Assembly (NCBI RefSeq): GCF_001005295.1
Contig: NZ_LBMK01000002.1
Coordinates: 740,527-804,526 of the forward strand
DNA: 64,000 nt
Origin: Streptomyces yangpuensis
GTDB lineage: Bacteria > Actinomycetota > Actinomycetes > Streptomycetales > Streptomycetaceae
Reading direction: 5' to 3'
The position numbers and the translations under genes are program-made. Within the stretch, counting starts at the first letter, position 1, and every line of letters begins with the position of its first letter. Below are positions 26,241-33,589 of this stretch, in pieces. The notes below the pieces were generated by a model. The model ran no database searches. It was not told the DNA's origin and worked only from the letters and a program-made list of their open reading frames with translations.

Positions 26241-26382
26241 GTGTCGCTTGTGGTGCGGCGACGGGTTGAACACTACCAGCTTCCACGGGGTGATCAGGAA
26301 CCCGTTTGTGGGGGAGGGGTGAGTGCGTCGCCCGCACGGTGTGGAAGTGGCAAAAACCCGGACGCGGGGGCCCGCGCCGACC

Positions 26383-26388
26383 TACTCT
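26383..26388 (+). promoter_or_regulatory. -10 element for a leaderless response regulator gene
   Basis: TACTCT ends 6 nt before the GTG start and no ribosome site precedes it. The spacing places transcription at or next to the start codon. Confidence 0.55.
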
Positions 26389-26394
26389 CGAGTT

Positions 26395-26820
26395 GTGCCA
26401 GGCGTCTCGGGCCGGGTCCTCGTTGTCGACGACAACAAGGTCATCCGGCAGCTGATCAAGGTCAATCTCGAGCTGGAGGGCTTCGAGGTCGTGACCGCGA
26501 ACGATGGTGCCGAGTGCCTGGACGTGGTGCACCAGGTGTGTCCTGACGTGATCACCCTTGATGTGGTCATGCCCAAGCTGGACGGGTTCGGGGCCGCCGC
26601 GCAGTTGCGGGCCGATCCGCGGACCCGGGACGTGCCCGTCGCCATCGTCAGCGCCTGTACGCAGCAGGAGGTCGAGTCCGGCATCGCCTCCGGGGTGGAT
26701 GCCTTCCTGGCCAAGCCCTTCGAGCCCACCGAGCTGGTACGGATCGTGCGGCGGCTGGCCGAGCGCAAGGACCGGCGCGACGGGAGGCGAGGGGCTCCCG
26801 CCGGGAGAGGGCGTGGCTGA
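26395..26820 (+). CDS. Single-domain response regulator (CheY-like)
   Basis: A 141-residue receiver protein without an output domain. The acidic pair is in LVVDDNKV, the phospho-acceptor Asp in VITLDVVMPKLDG, the switch Ser/Thr in IVSACTQ, and the Lys in FLAKPFEP; the C-terminus is a basic unstructured tail. It is therefore phosphorylatable and probably acts through protein contacts. The GTG start directly follows a -10 box. In other Streptomyces the same gene sits between tRNA-Arg and the ArgS-like gene, as here. No kinase is adjacent. Confidence 0.9.
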   Translation: MPGVSGRVLVVDDNKVIRQLIKVNLELEGFEVVTANDGAECLDVVHQVCPDVITLDVVMPKLDGFGAAAQLRADPRTRDVPVAIVSACTQQEVESGIASGVDAFLAKPFEPTELVRIVRRLAERKDRRDGRRGAPAGRGRG

Positions 26821-26918
26821 CGCCCCGTGACGCCCTTCCCGGCTGTCCGGCCGCGGTCTCTTTCTCAGCCCGCTGTTCACATGGCGAAACCCTTCGCGGG
26901 ATGACGGGGCGTCTCCCC

Positions 26919-26924
26919 TAGGCT
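26919..26924 (+). promoter_or_regulatory. -10 element for a leaderless nrtL transcript
   Basis: TAGGCT ends 6 nt before the GTG of nrtL, the same geometry as for the response regulator and TetR genes. No ribosome site is present. Confidence 0.55.
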
Positions 26925-26930
26925 GGTCCC

Positions 26931-27944
26931 GTGACCCCCGCAGACCTCTCCCGTTGCGTCGTACGCGCCGTGCGCTGCGCCGTCGCGGACGGGGAGCTGG
27001 CCGCCGGTGCGGCCGCGCCCGAGCGGGTCGTCGTCGAGCGGACCCGGCCCGGCGGGGTGGGGGACTACGCCACCCCCGTCGCCTTCCAGGTCGCCAAGGC
27101 CGCCGGATGCCCGCCGCGGGACGTGGCCGGCGTACTGGCCCGCCGGCTCGGTGCGGAGCCCGGCATCGAGCGCGTCGAGATCACCGGGGCCGGGTTCCTC
27201 AACTTCGTGCTTCCCGCCCCCTCCGCCCCCGCGGTCATAGCCGACGCGGTCAGGCGTGGCACCGTCATCCGCGACGTCGCCGTTCGGAGCGTGTGCGCCG
27301 ACGAGGGCGGGGCCGGGCTGCGGGAGAGCGTCGTGCGGGGGAGTGTTTCGAGGATCCTGCATGTCCAGGGCGCCACGGAGTCCGCCGCCCCGCCCGTCCC
27401 TCTGCCCGCCGCCCTGCCCGCCGCCCCGTCCGCCGACCTGCCCGTCGTCGCCCCCGTCGCCAGGCGCGACGGCGACGTCGTCGCCCGCTACGGCGCCGAC
27501 GCCGCCCGCTGGGCGATGCTCGCCGTACCCGCCCGCGAGACCCCCTCCTTCTGCGACCTCCTGCTCGTACAGGGCGAGGCCAGCGAGGTCTTCCGCGTCC
27601 GGTACGCCCACGCCCGCAGCCGGGCGCTCCTGCGCAACGCCGCCCGGCTGGGCTTCCGCCCCGAGCCCGGCGACGTCGACGACGCCCCCGCCCTGCTGCG
27701 CCTCCTCGCCGACCACCCCCTCGTACTCGAAGCCGCCGCGTACCACCGCGCCCCCGAGCGGCTCACCCGGCACCTCGTCGAGCTGGCCGACGCGCTGCTC
27801 GACTTCCAGTACCGCGTACTGCCCCAGGGGGACGAGAAACCCTCGGCCGCCCACCGCGCCCGGCTGGCACTCGCCGAAGCCGCCGGGACGGTGCTGGCCG
27901 GCGGCCTGGCCCTGCTCGGCATGGACGCACCCGAACGCCTATGA
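26931..27944 (+). CDS. nrtL: ArgS-related anticodon-binding protein NrtL
   Basis: A 337-residue relative of arginyl-tRNA synthetase. Residues 1-95 resemble the ArgS additional N-terminal domain (GDYATPVAFQVAKAAGCPPR, and ITGAGFLNFVLP). The catalytic Rossmann core with HIGH and KMSK is missing, replaced by an Ala/Pro-rich linker. Residues about 175-337 match the DALR anticodon-binding domain (YAHARSRALLRNAARLG, and a C-terminal helix bundle). It cannot aminoacylate; it may bind tRNA-Arg or regulate something. It is conserved upstream of lysA in Streptomyces. lysA follows after 19 bp, so the two are probably co-transcribed. Confidence 0.87.
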   Translation: MTPADLSRCVVRAVRCAVADGELAAGAAAPERVVVERTRPGGVGDYATPVAFQVAKAAGCPPRDVAGVLARRLGAEPGIERVEITGAGFLNFVLPAPSAPAVIADAVRRGTVIRDVAVRSVCADEGGAGLRESVVRGSVSRILHVQGATESAAPPVPLPAALPAAPSADLPVVAPVARRDGDVVARYGADAARWAMLAVPARETPSFCDLLLVQGEASEVFRVRYAHARSRALLRNAARLGFRPEPGDVDDAPALLRLLADHPLVLEAAAYHRAPERLTRHLVELADALLDFQYRVLPQGDEKPSAAHRARLALAEAAGTVLAGGLALLGMDAPERL

Positions 27945-27963
27945 CCTGCGAAGAGAGAAGCCG

Positions 27964-29355
27964 ATGAGCCGTTCCGCGCACCCCGCCGGGCCCCGCCACG
28001 CCGACGTCCTGCCCGAAGGGCACTACTCCCCGCCGCCCGCCGACCTGAACGCGCTCGACGAGAAGGTCTGGTCCCACACCGTGCGGCGCGGGGACGACGG
28101 CGTCGTCTCGGTCGGCGGCATCGAAGTCACCAGGCTCGCCGAGGAGTTCGGGACGCCCGCCTACTTCCTCGACGAGGAGGACTTCCGGGCCCGGTGCCGG
28201 GCCTGGGCGCACGCCTTCGGCAAGGACGCCGACGTCTTCTACGCCGGGAAGGCGTTCCTGTCCAAGGCCGTCGTGAAGTGGCTGAAGGAAGAGGGGCTCA
28301 ACGTCGACGTGTGCTCCGGCGGGGAGCTGTCGACCGCCCTCGCCGCCGGGATGCCGGCCGACCGGATCGCCTTCCACGGCAACAACAAGTCCGAGGGCGA
28401 GATCCGGCGGGCCGTGGGGGCCGGTGTCGGTCGCATCGTCCTGGACTCCTTCCAGGAGATCGCCCGCGTCGCGCACATCGCCCGTGAGCTGGGCGTACGG
28501 CAGCCGGTGCAGATCCGCGTGACCGTCGGGGTCGAGGCGCACACGCACGAGTTCATCGCCACCGCCCACGAGGACCAGAAGTTCGGCATCGCCGTCGCGG
28601 ACGGGTCCGCTGCCGAGGCCGTGCGGCGCGCCCTCGGCCACGACTCGCTGGAGCTGCTGGGCGTCCACTCCCACATCGGCTCGCAGATCTTCGACATGGC
28701 CGGCTTCGAGGTCTCCGCCAAGCGCGTCGTGCGGCTGCTCGCCGCGGTCCGCGACGAGCACGGCGTCGAACTGCCCGAGATCGACCTCGGCGGCGGCCTC
28801 GGTATCGCCTACACCTCCGGCGACGACCCCCGCGAGCCGCACGAGATCGCGAAGGCGCTCACCGAGATCGTGGCCCGCGAGTGCGAGAGCGCCGGGCTGC
28901 GCGCCCCCCGGATCTCCGTCGAGCCCGGCCGTGCCATCGTCGGCCCGACCGCGTTCACGCTGTACGAGGTGGGGACGATCAAGCCGCTGGAGGGGCTGCG
29001 TACGTACGTCAGCGTCGACGGCGGGATGTCCGACAACATCCGTACGGCCCTCTACGACGCCGAATACTCGATCGCCCTCGTTTCCCGCACCTCCGACGCC
29101 GAGCCCATGCTCGTGCGCGTCGTCGGCAAGCACTGCGAGAGCGGTGACATCGTCGTGAAGGACGCGTTCCTGCCGGCCGACCTGGCGCCCGGTGACCTCC
29201 TCGCCGTGCCCGCGACCGGCGCGTACTGCCGTTCCATGGCCAGCAACTACAACCACGCGCTCCGCCCGCCGGTCGTCGCCGTGCGTGACGGACAGGCCCG
29301 AGTGATCGTTCGCCGCGAGACGGAGGAAGATCTCCTGCGACTCGACCTCGGATGA
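27964..29355 (+). CDS. lysA: Diaminopimelate decarboxylase
   Basis: A 463-residue PLP enzyme that decarboxylates meso-diaminopimelate to L-lysine, the last step of lysine synthesis. It is a fold-III decarboxylase: the PLP Lys is Lys96 in YAGKAF, the Gly-rich phosphate site is EIDLGGGLGIAY, and the partner-subunit Cys391 lies in HCESGD. The ATG has AGAGAAG a few nt upstream. It is full length, starts the aspartate-family gene block, and follows nrtL by 19 bp. Confidence 0.97.
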   Translation: MSRSAHPAGPRHADVLPEGHYSPPPADLNALDEKVWSHTVRRGDDGVVSVGGIEVTRLAEEFGTPAYFLDEEDFRARCRAWAHAFGKDADVFYAGKAFLSKAVVKWLKEEGLNVDVCSGGELSTALAAGMPADRIAFHGNNKSEGEIRRAVGAGVGRIVLDSFQEIARVAHIARELGVRQPVQIRVTVGVEAHTHEFIATAHEDQKFGIAVADGSAAEAVRRALGHDSLELLGVHSHIGSQIFDMAGFEVSAKRVVRLLAAVRDEHGVELPEIDLGGGLGIAYTSGDDPREPHEIAKALTEIVARECESAGLRAPRISVEPGRAIVGPTAFTLYEVGTIKPLEGLRTYVSVDGGMSDNIRTALYDAEYSIALVSRTSDAEPMLVRVVGKHCESGDIVVKDAFLPADLAPGDLLAVPATGAYCRSMASNYNHALRPPVVAVRDGQARVIVRRETEEDLLRLDLG

Positions 29356-29365
29356 TGAAATAGGT

Positions 29366-29414
29366 GTCTCACGAAATGGACCGAAGATGGAAAGTGCTGT
29401 CCATTGAGTGAGAC
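29366..29414 (+). promoter_or_regulatory. Long imperfect hairpin after lysA
   Basis: GTCTCAC-GA-AATGGAC (29366-29381) pairs with GTCCATT-GA-GTGAGAC (29399-29414): two 7-bp stems separated by an internal GA/GA mismatch pair, with a 17-nt loop. The tandem GA mismatch is a known stable RNA element. It is AT-richer than the surroundings and lies 10 nt after the lysA stop. It may terminate lysA, or form part of the hom leader. Confidence 0.6.
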
Positions 29415-29422
29415 TGGTTCAC

Positions 29423-29449
29423 ACCCCGCGCGCAAACCGCGTGCGGGGT
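29423..29449 (+). terminator. Second hairpin in the lysA-hom gap
   Basis: ACCCCGCGCGC (29423-29433) pairs with GCGTGCGGGGT (29439-29449), 11 bp with one wobble, around the loop AAACC. It follows the previous hairpin by 8 nt and ends 30 nt before hom. Confidence 0.6.
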
Positions 29450-29479
29450 ATTGATGGAAGATCGAAAGGCGTAGGTCGA

Positions 29480-30784
29480 ATGATGCGTACGCGTCCGCTG
29501 AAGGTGGCGCTGCTGGGCTGTGGAGTGGTCGGCTCAGAGGTGGCTCGCATCATGACGACGCACGCCGACGACCTCACGCAGAGGATCGGCGCGCCCGTCG
29601 AGCTCGCCGGCGTGGCCGTGCGCCGGCCCTCCAAGGTCCGCGAGGGCATCGACCCGTCGCTGATCACCACTGATGCCACCGCCCTCCTCAAACGCGGTGA
29701 CATCGACATCGCCATCGAGGTCATCGGCGGCATCGAGCCGGCCCGCACCCTGATCACCACCGCTTTCGAGCACGGCATCTCCGTGGTCTCGGCGAACAAG
29801 GCGCTGCTCGCCCAGGACGGCGCCGCGCTGCACGCCGCCGCCGAGCAGGCCGGGCTCGACCTCTACTACGAGGCCGCCGTCGCCGGCGCCATCCCGCTGG
29901 TCCGCCCGATGCGCGAGTCCCTCGCCGGCGACAAGATCAACCGCGTGATGGGCATCGTCAACGGCACGACGAACTTCATCCTCGACAAGATGGACTTGAC
30001 CGGCGCCGGCTACCAGGAGGCGCTCGACGAGGCCACGGCCCTCGGGTACGCCGAGGCCGACCCGACCGCCGACGTCGAGGGCTACGACGCCGCCGCCAAG
30101 GCCGCGATCCTGGCCGGCATCGCCTTCCACACCCGCGTGCGCCTCGACGACGTCTACCGCGAGGGCATGACCGAGGTCAGCGCCGCCGACTTCGCCTCCG
30201 CCAAGCGGATGGGCTGCACCATCAAGCTCCTCGCCATCCTGGAGCGCGCCGCGGACGGCGAGTCCGTCACCGCCCGCGTCCACCCGGCGATGATCCCGCT
30301 GAGCCACCCGCTCGCCTCCGTCCGCGAGGCGTACAACGCCGTCTTCGTCGAGGCGGAGGCCGCCGGGCGGCTCATGTTCTACGGGCCCGGCGCGGGCGGC
30401 GCCCCGACCGCGTCCGCGGTCCTCGGCGACCTCGTCGCCGTCGCCCGCAACAAGCTCGCCGAGGCAACGGGGCCCGGCGAGTCGGCGTACACCCAGCTGC
30501 CGGTCAGCCCCATGGGCGACGTCGTCACCCGCTACCACATCAGCCTCGATGTGGCGGACAAGCCGGGCGTCCTCGCCCAGGTGGCGACCACGTTCGCGGA
30601 GCACGGTGTCTCGATCGACACCGTCCGGCAGCAAGGTCGTCCAGACGGGGTCGGCAAGGAAGCCTCCCTCGTCGTCGTCACCCACCGCGCGGCCGACGCC
30701 GCCCTCTCGGGGACCGTCGAAGCGCTGCGGAAGCTGGACACCGTACGCGGTGTCGCCAGCATCATGCGTGTTGAAGGGGAGTAA
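29480..30784 (+). CDS. hom: Homoserine dehydrogenase
   Basis: A 434-residue NAD(P)-dependent enzyme reducing aspartate semialdehyde to homoserine, the branch point to threonine and methionine. The N-terminal Rossmann motif is GCGVVGSEV, the catalytic region has GIVNGTTNFILDKM and ALGYAEADPTADVEGYDAA (with catalytic Asp/Lys residues), and the C-terminal ACT domain (RYHISLDVADKPGVLAQVAT) confers threonine feedback. AAAGGC and AGG sites precede two adjacent ATGs. It heads a compact unit with thrC, 6 bp downstream. Confidence 0.97.
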   Translation: MMRTRPLKVALLGCGVVGSEVARIMTTHADDLTQRIGAPVELAGVAVRRPSKVREGIDPSLITTDATALLKRGDIDIAIEVIGGIEPARTLITTAFEHGISVVSANKALLAQDGAALHAAAEQAGLDLYYEAAVAGAIPLVRPMRESLAGDKINRVMGIVNGTTNFILDKMDLTGAGYQEALDEATALGYAEADPTADVEGYDAAAKAAILAGIAFHTRVRLDDVYREGMTEVSAADFASAKRMGCTIKLLAILERAADGESVTARVHPAMIPLSHPLASVREAYNAVFVEAEAAGRLMFYGPGAGGAPTASAVLGDLVAVARNKLAEATGPGESAYTQLPVSPMGDVVTRYHISLDVADKPGVLAQVATTFAEHGVSIDTVRQQGRPDGVGKEASLVVVTHRAADAALSGTVEALRKLDTVRGVASIMRVEGE

Positions 30785-30790
30785 GGACCC

Positions 30791-31861
30791 ATGAGCAGCA
30801 ATCGCACCCACCAGTGGCGCGGCATCATCGAGGAGTACCGGGACCGCCTGCCGGTGACGGACACGACTCCCGTGGTGACGCTCCGCGAAGGTGGCACTCC
30901 CCTCGTCCCCGCGCAGGTGCTGTCCGAGCGCACCGGCTGCGAGGTGCACCTCAAGGTCGAGGGGGCGAACCCCACCGGGTCCTTCAAGGACCGCGGCATG
31001 ACCATGGCGATCACGAAGGCCAAGGAGGAGGGCGCCAAGGCCGTCATCTGCGCCTCCACCGGCAACACTTCGGCCTCCGCCGCCGCGTACGCGGTGCGCG
31101 CCGGGATGGTCTGCGCGGTGCTCGTGCCCCGCGGCAAGATCGCGCTCGGCAAGATGGGCCAGGCCCTCGTGCACGGCGCCAAGATCCTGCAGGTGGACGG
31201 CAACTTCGACGACTGCCTGGACCTCGCCCGCGCGCTGTCCGACAACTACCCGGTGGCGCTGGTCAATTCCGTCAACCCGGTGCGGATCGAGGGCCAGAAG
31301 ACGGCCGCGTTCGAGATCGTCGACGCGCTCGGCGACGCCCCGGACGTGCACGTGCTGCCGGTGGGCAACGCGGGCAACATCACCGCGTACTGGAAGGGGT
31401 TCAAGGAGTACAAGGCCGACGGCCTGGCCTCCCGTACGCCCCGTGTGTGGGGCTTCCAGGCCTCCGGTTCCGCGCCCATCGTGCGCGGCGAGGTCGTCAA
31501 GGAGCCGCACACCGTGGCCACCGCGATCCGTATCGGCAACCCGGCCTCCTGGGACCACGCGCTGGCCGCGCGGGACGAGTCGGGGGGCTTCATCGACGAG
31601 GTGACGGACCGCCAGATCCTGGCCGCCTACCGGCTGTTGGCCGCTCAGGAGGGCGTCTTCGTCGAGCCCGCCTCGGCCGCGTCCGTAGCCGGTCTGCTCA
31701 AGGCCGCCGAGCTGGGCCTGGTGGACCCGGGCCAGCGGATCGTGTGCACCGTCACGGGCAACGGTCTCAAGGACCCCGACTGGGCGGTCGCCGGCGCTCC
31801 GCAGCCCGTCACCGTTCCGGTGGACGCCGAGGCCGCCGCCGTGCGCCTCGGCCTGGTCTGA
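30791..31861 (+). CDS. thrC: Threonine synthase
   Basis: A 356-residue PLP fold-II enzyme converting O-phosphohomoserine to threonine. The PLP Lys66 sits in [11 protein letters not shown], the phosphate cup is GNAGNIT, and [12 protein letters not shown] is the substrate loop. It is the shorter, class II-like type usual in actinobacteria. The ribosome site is in the last codons of hom (GGGGAGTAAGG). A strong terminator follows, before thrB. Confidence 0.97.
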   Translation: MSSNRTHQWRGIIEEYRDRLPVTDTTPVVTLREGGTPLVPAQVLSERTGCEVHLKVEGANPTGSFKDRGMTMAITKAKEEGAKAVICASTGNTSASAAAYAVRAGMVCAVLVPRGKIALGKMGQALVHGAKILQVDGNFDDCLDLARALSDNYPVALVNSVNPVRIEGQKTAAFEIVDALGDAPDVHVLPVGNAGNITAYWKGFKEYKADGLASRTPRVWGFQASGSAPIVRGEVVKEPHTVATAIRIGNPASWDHALAARDESGGFIDEVTDRQILAAYRLLAAQEGVFVEPASAASVAGLLKAAELGLVDPGQRIVCTVTGNGLKDPDWAVAGAPQPVTVPVDAEAAAVRLGLV

Positions 31862-31911
31862 CGGGTTCTGACAGACCGGTTCCGACAGATCCGGCCGCAC
31901 GATCGTGTGAG

Positions 31912-31972
31912 CCGGGTTCCGGAGGGTTCCCGAGTGCCCCGACGGCACTCCCCGGGACCCCCCGGAACCCGG
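31912..31972 (+). terminator. Long multi-part terminator hairpin between thrC and thrB
   Basis: The outer stem is CCGGGTTCCGG/CCGGAACCCGG (31912-31922 and 31962-31972, perfect 11 bp). Then GGGTTCC pairs with GGGACCC (7 bp, one wobble), and GAGTGCC with GGCACTC (31932-31938 and 31944-31950) around CCGAC. The whole is close to one continuous hairpin of about 25 bp. Confidence 0.75.
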
Positions 31973-32232
31973 CAACTCACCTCGTACGACGACAAAAGTG
32001 CAGCCGAAGCGGGTCCACCCCGGTCGAAGCCCGCGACACGCATCGTGCGCCTCCTGTGCGCCCTATGTCGCGAGAGAACCTTCCTTCGATAGGCTGTACT
32101 TACATCCGCCACCGCGCATATGACTGCGGTGCTGCCCCGAGGGCCTTCGGGTGTCGTACGTTCTCCAGTACATTCACAGCGAGCCAGCGAAGAGCGAAGT
32201 CCTCGCACAGTCACAAGGAGTGTCATCGGACG
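31973..32232 (+). promoter_or_regulatory. thrB promoter/leader region
   Basis: The rest of a 371-bp gap between thrC and thrB. TAGGCT at 32091-32096 is a possible -10, lying in the only AT-richer part, with no clear -35. Further on, GTACGTTCTCCAGTAC could form a small hairpin. AAGGAG precedes the thrB ATG by 13 nt. No gene is seen. Taken with the upstream terminator, thrB probably has its own promoter. Confidence 0.45.
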
Positions 32233-33159
32233 ATGGCCGGTCCAGCGTTCCGCGCCGCCGCCGTACGGGTGCGCGTCCCCGCCAGCAGTGCCAACCTCGG
32301 CCCCGGGTTCGACGCTCTGGGCCTGGCCCTGGGGCTCTACGACGACGTCGTCGTCCGGGTGGCCGACTCCGGCCTGAACATCGACATCGCGGGCGAGGGC
32401 GCCGACACCCTCCCGCGGGACGAGAGTCACCTTCTCGTACGCTCCATGCGCACCGCCTTCGACCTGCTGGGCGGACAGCCGCGCGGCCTGGAGGTCGTCT
32501 GCGCCAACCGGATTCCGCACGGCCGCGGCCTCGGGTCCTCCTCCGCCGCCATCTGCGCAGGCATCGTCGCCGCCCGCGCCGTCACCATAGGCGGCGAGGC
32601 GAAGCTCGACGACGCGGCGCTCCTGGAGCTCGCCACCGAGATCGAGGGTCACCCCGACAACGTCGCCGCCTGCCTGCTCGGCGGGTTCACGCTGGCGTGG
32701 ATGGACGGGGGCAGCGCCCGGGCGATCCGGATGGAGCCCGCCGACTCCATCGTTCCGGTGGTCTTCGTACCTTCCCGGCCGGTCCTCACCGAGACGGCGC
32801 GCGGCCTGCTGCCGCGCACCGTGCCGCACGTGGACGCGGCCGTCAACGCGGGCCGTGCGGGCCTGCTCGTGGAAGCCCTGACCAGGCGTCCCGAGCTGCT
32901 GCTGCCGGCCACCGAAGACCGGCTCCACCAGGAGTACCGGTCCCCGGCGATGCCCGAGAGCGTGGCACTCGTCAACCGACTGCGGGCGGACGGCATCCCC
33001 GCGGTCATCTCCGGCGCGGGCCCCACGGTCCTCGCGCTGGTCGACAACGACGCGGCCGACAAGGTCGCGCAGCTCGCCGGCGAGGGGTGGGCGGCCAACC
33101 GGCTCGCCCTCGACGCCGCGGGCGCGAGCGTACTTCCGCTGGGTACCCAGGGCGGCTAG
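32233..33159 (+). CDS. thrB: Homoserine kinase
   Basis: A 308-residue GHMP-family kinase that phosphorylates homoserine for threonine synthase. Motif 1 is RVPASSANLGPGFDALGLAL, the ATP loop is IPHGRGLGSSSAA, and motif 3 is ISGAGPTVLAL near the C-terminus. Order hom-thrC-thrB is usual for actinobacteria, but here thrB is separated by 371 bp including a strong hairpin, so it is likely an independent transcript. Full length with no anomalies. Confidence 0.97.
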   Translation: MAGPAFRAAAVRVRVPASSANLGPGFDALGLALGLYDDVVVRVADSGLNIDIAGEGADTLPRDESHLLVRSMRTAFDLLGGQPRGLEVVCANRIPHGRGLGSSSAAICAGIVAARAVTIGGEAKLDDAALLELATEIEGHPDNVAACLLGGFTLAWMDGGSARAIRMEPADSIVPVVFVPSRPVLTETARGLLPRTVPHVDAAVNAGRAGLLVEALTRRPELLLPATEDRLHQEYRSPAMPESVALVNRLRADGIPAVISGAGPTVLALVDNDAADKVAQLAGEGWAANRLALDAAGASVLPLGTQGG

Positions 33160-33191
33160 GCCTGTTCTTCGACAGGCCCGGTCGACTCAGG

Positions 33192-33217
33192 GCGGGCGGC
33201 CGGGGCAGGCCGCCCGC
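33192..33217 (+). terminator. Terminator after thrB
   Basis: GCGGGCGGCC (33192-33201) and GGCCGCCCGC (33208-33217) form a perfect 10-bp stem with a GGGGCA loop, 33 nt past the thrB stop. Confidence 0.75.
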
Positions 33218-33249
33218 GCGGAAGTGCGCGGTTGCCGGTGATTGAGAGG

Positions 33250-33277
33250 GGGAATATCTATTGGATCCGGTAGTGTT
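33250..33277 (+). promoter_or_regulatory. Candidate SigR-type promoter for rho
   Basis: GGGAAT (33250-33255), 19 nt, GTT (33275-33277) fits the GGAAT-N18/19-GTT consensus of the Streptomyces thiol-stress sigma factor SigR. It is about 310 nt before the rho GTG, in a 430-bp gap that otherwise shows only the thrB terminator and no gene, implying a long 5' leader. TAGTGT at 33271 could also serve as a -10 for the main sigma factor. Confidence 0.5.
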
Positions 33278-33589
33278 AGTCTCAAGTGCGCATCGGAAGC
33301 CGCCATGGCTCGGTGCTCAGTGTCCCCATCCGGGACCACATTTCTTCCGGGAGCCTCCCCGACTGCTTTGATCACTTCCAGCAGTTTCGAGCACGCTCCG
33401 GAATCGGCGTGATTTTCCCACGCTTTCAGCTCGGGGGCTTCTCGCCGGAACCCACGCACGTTTCTTTCCGCCGTATCTCTTATCGGCGGACCACCGCCCC
33501 GGCACGGTCCACACCTAGGACCGTCGTCGGACAGCACAACCGGTCGCCGAGCCAGACAGGCCGACGTCCGCTCCAGGGAAGGACCCTTC

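Noticed and set aside
31905..32092. 61-codon open frame between thrC and thrB
   Set aside because: It covers the terminator hairpin and has no ribosome site or recognisable sequence.
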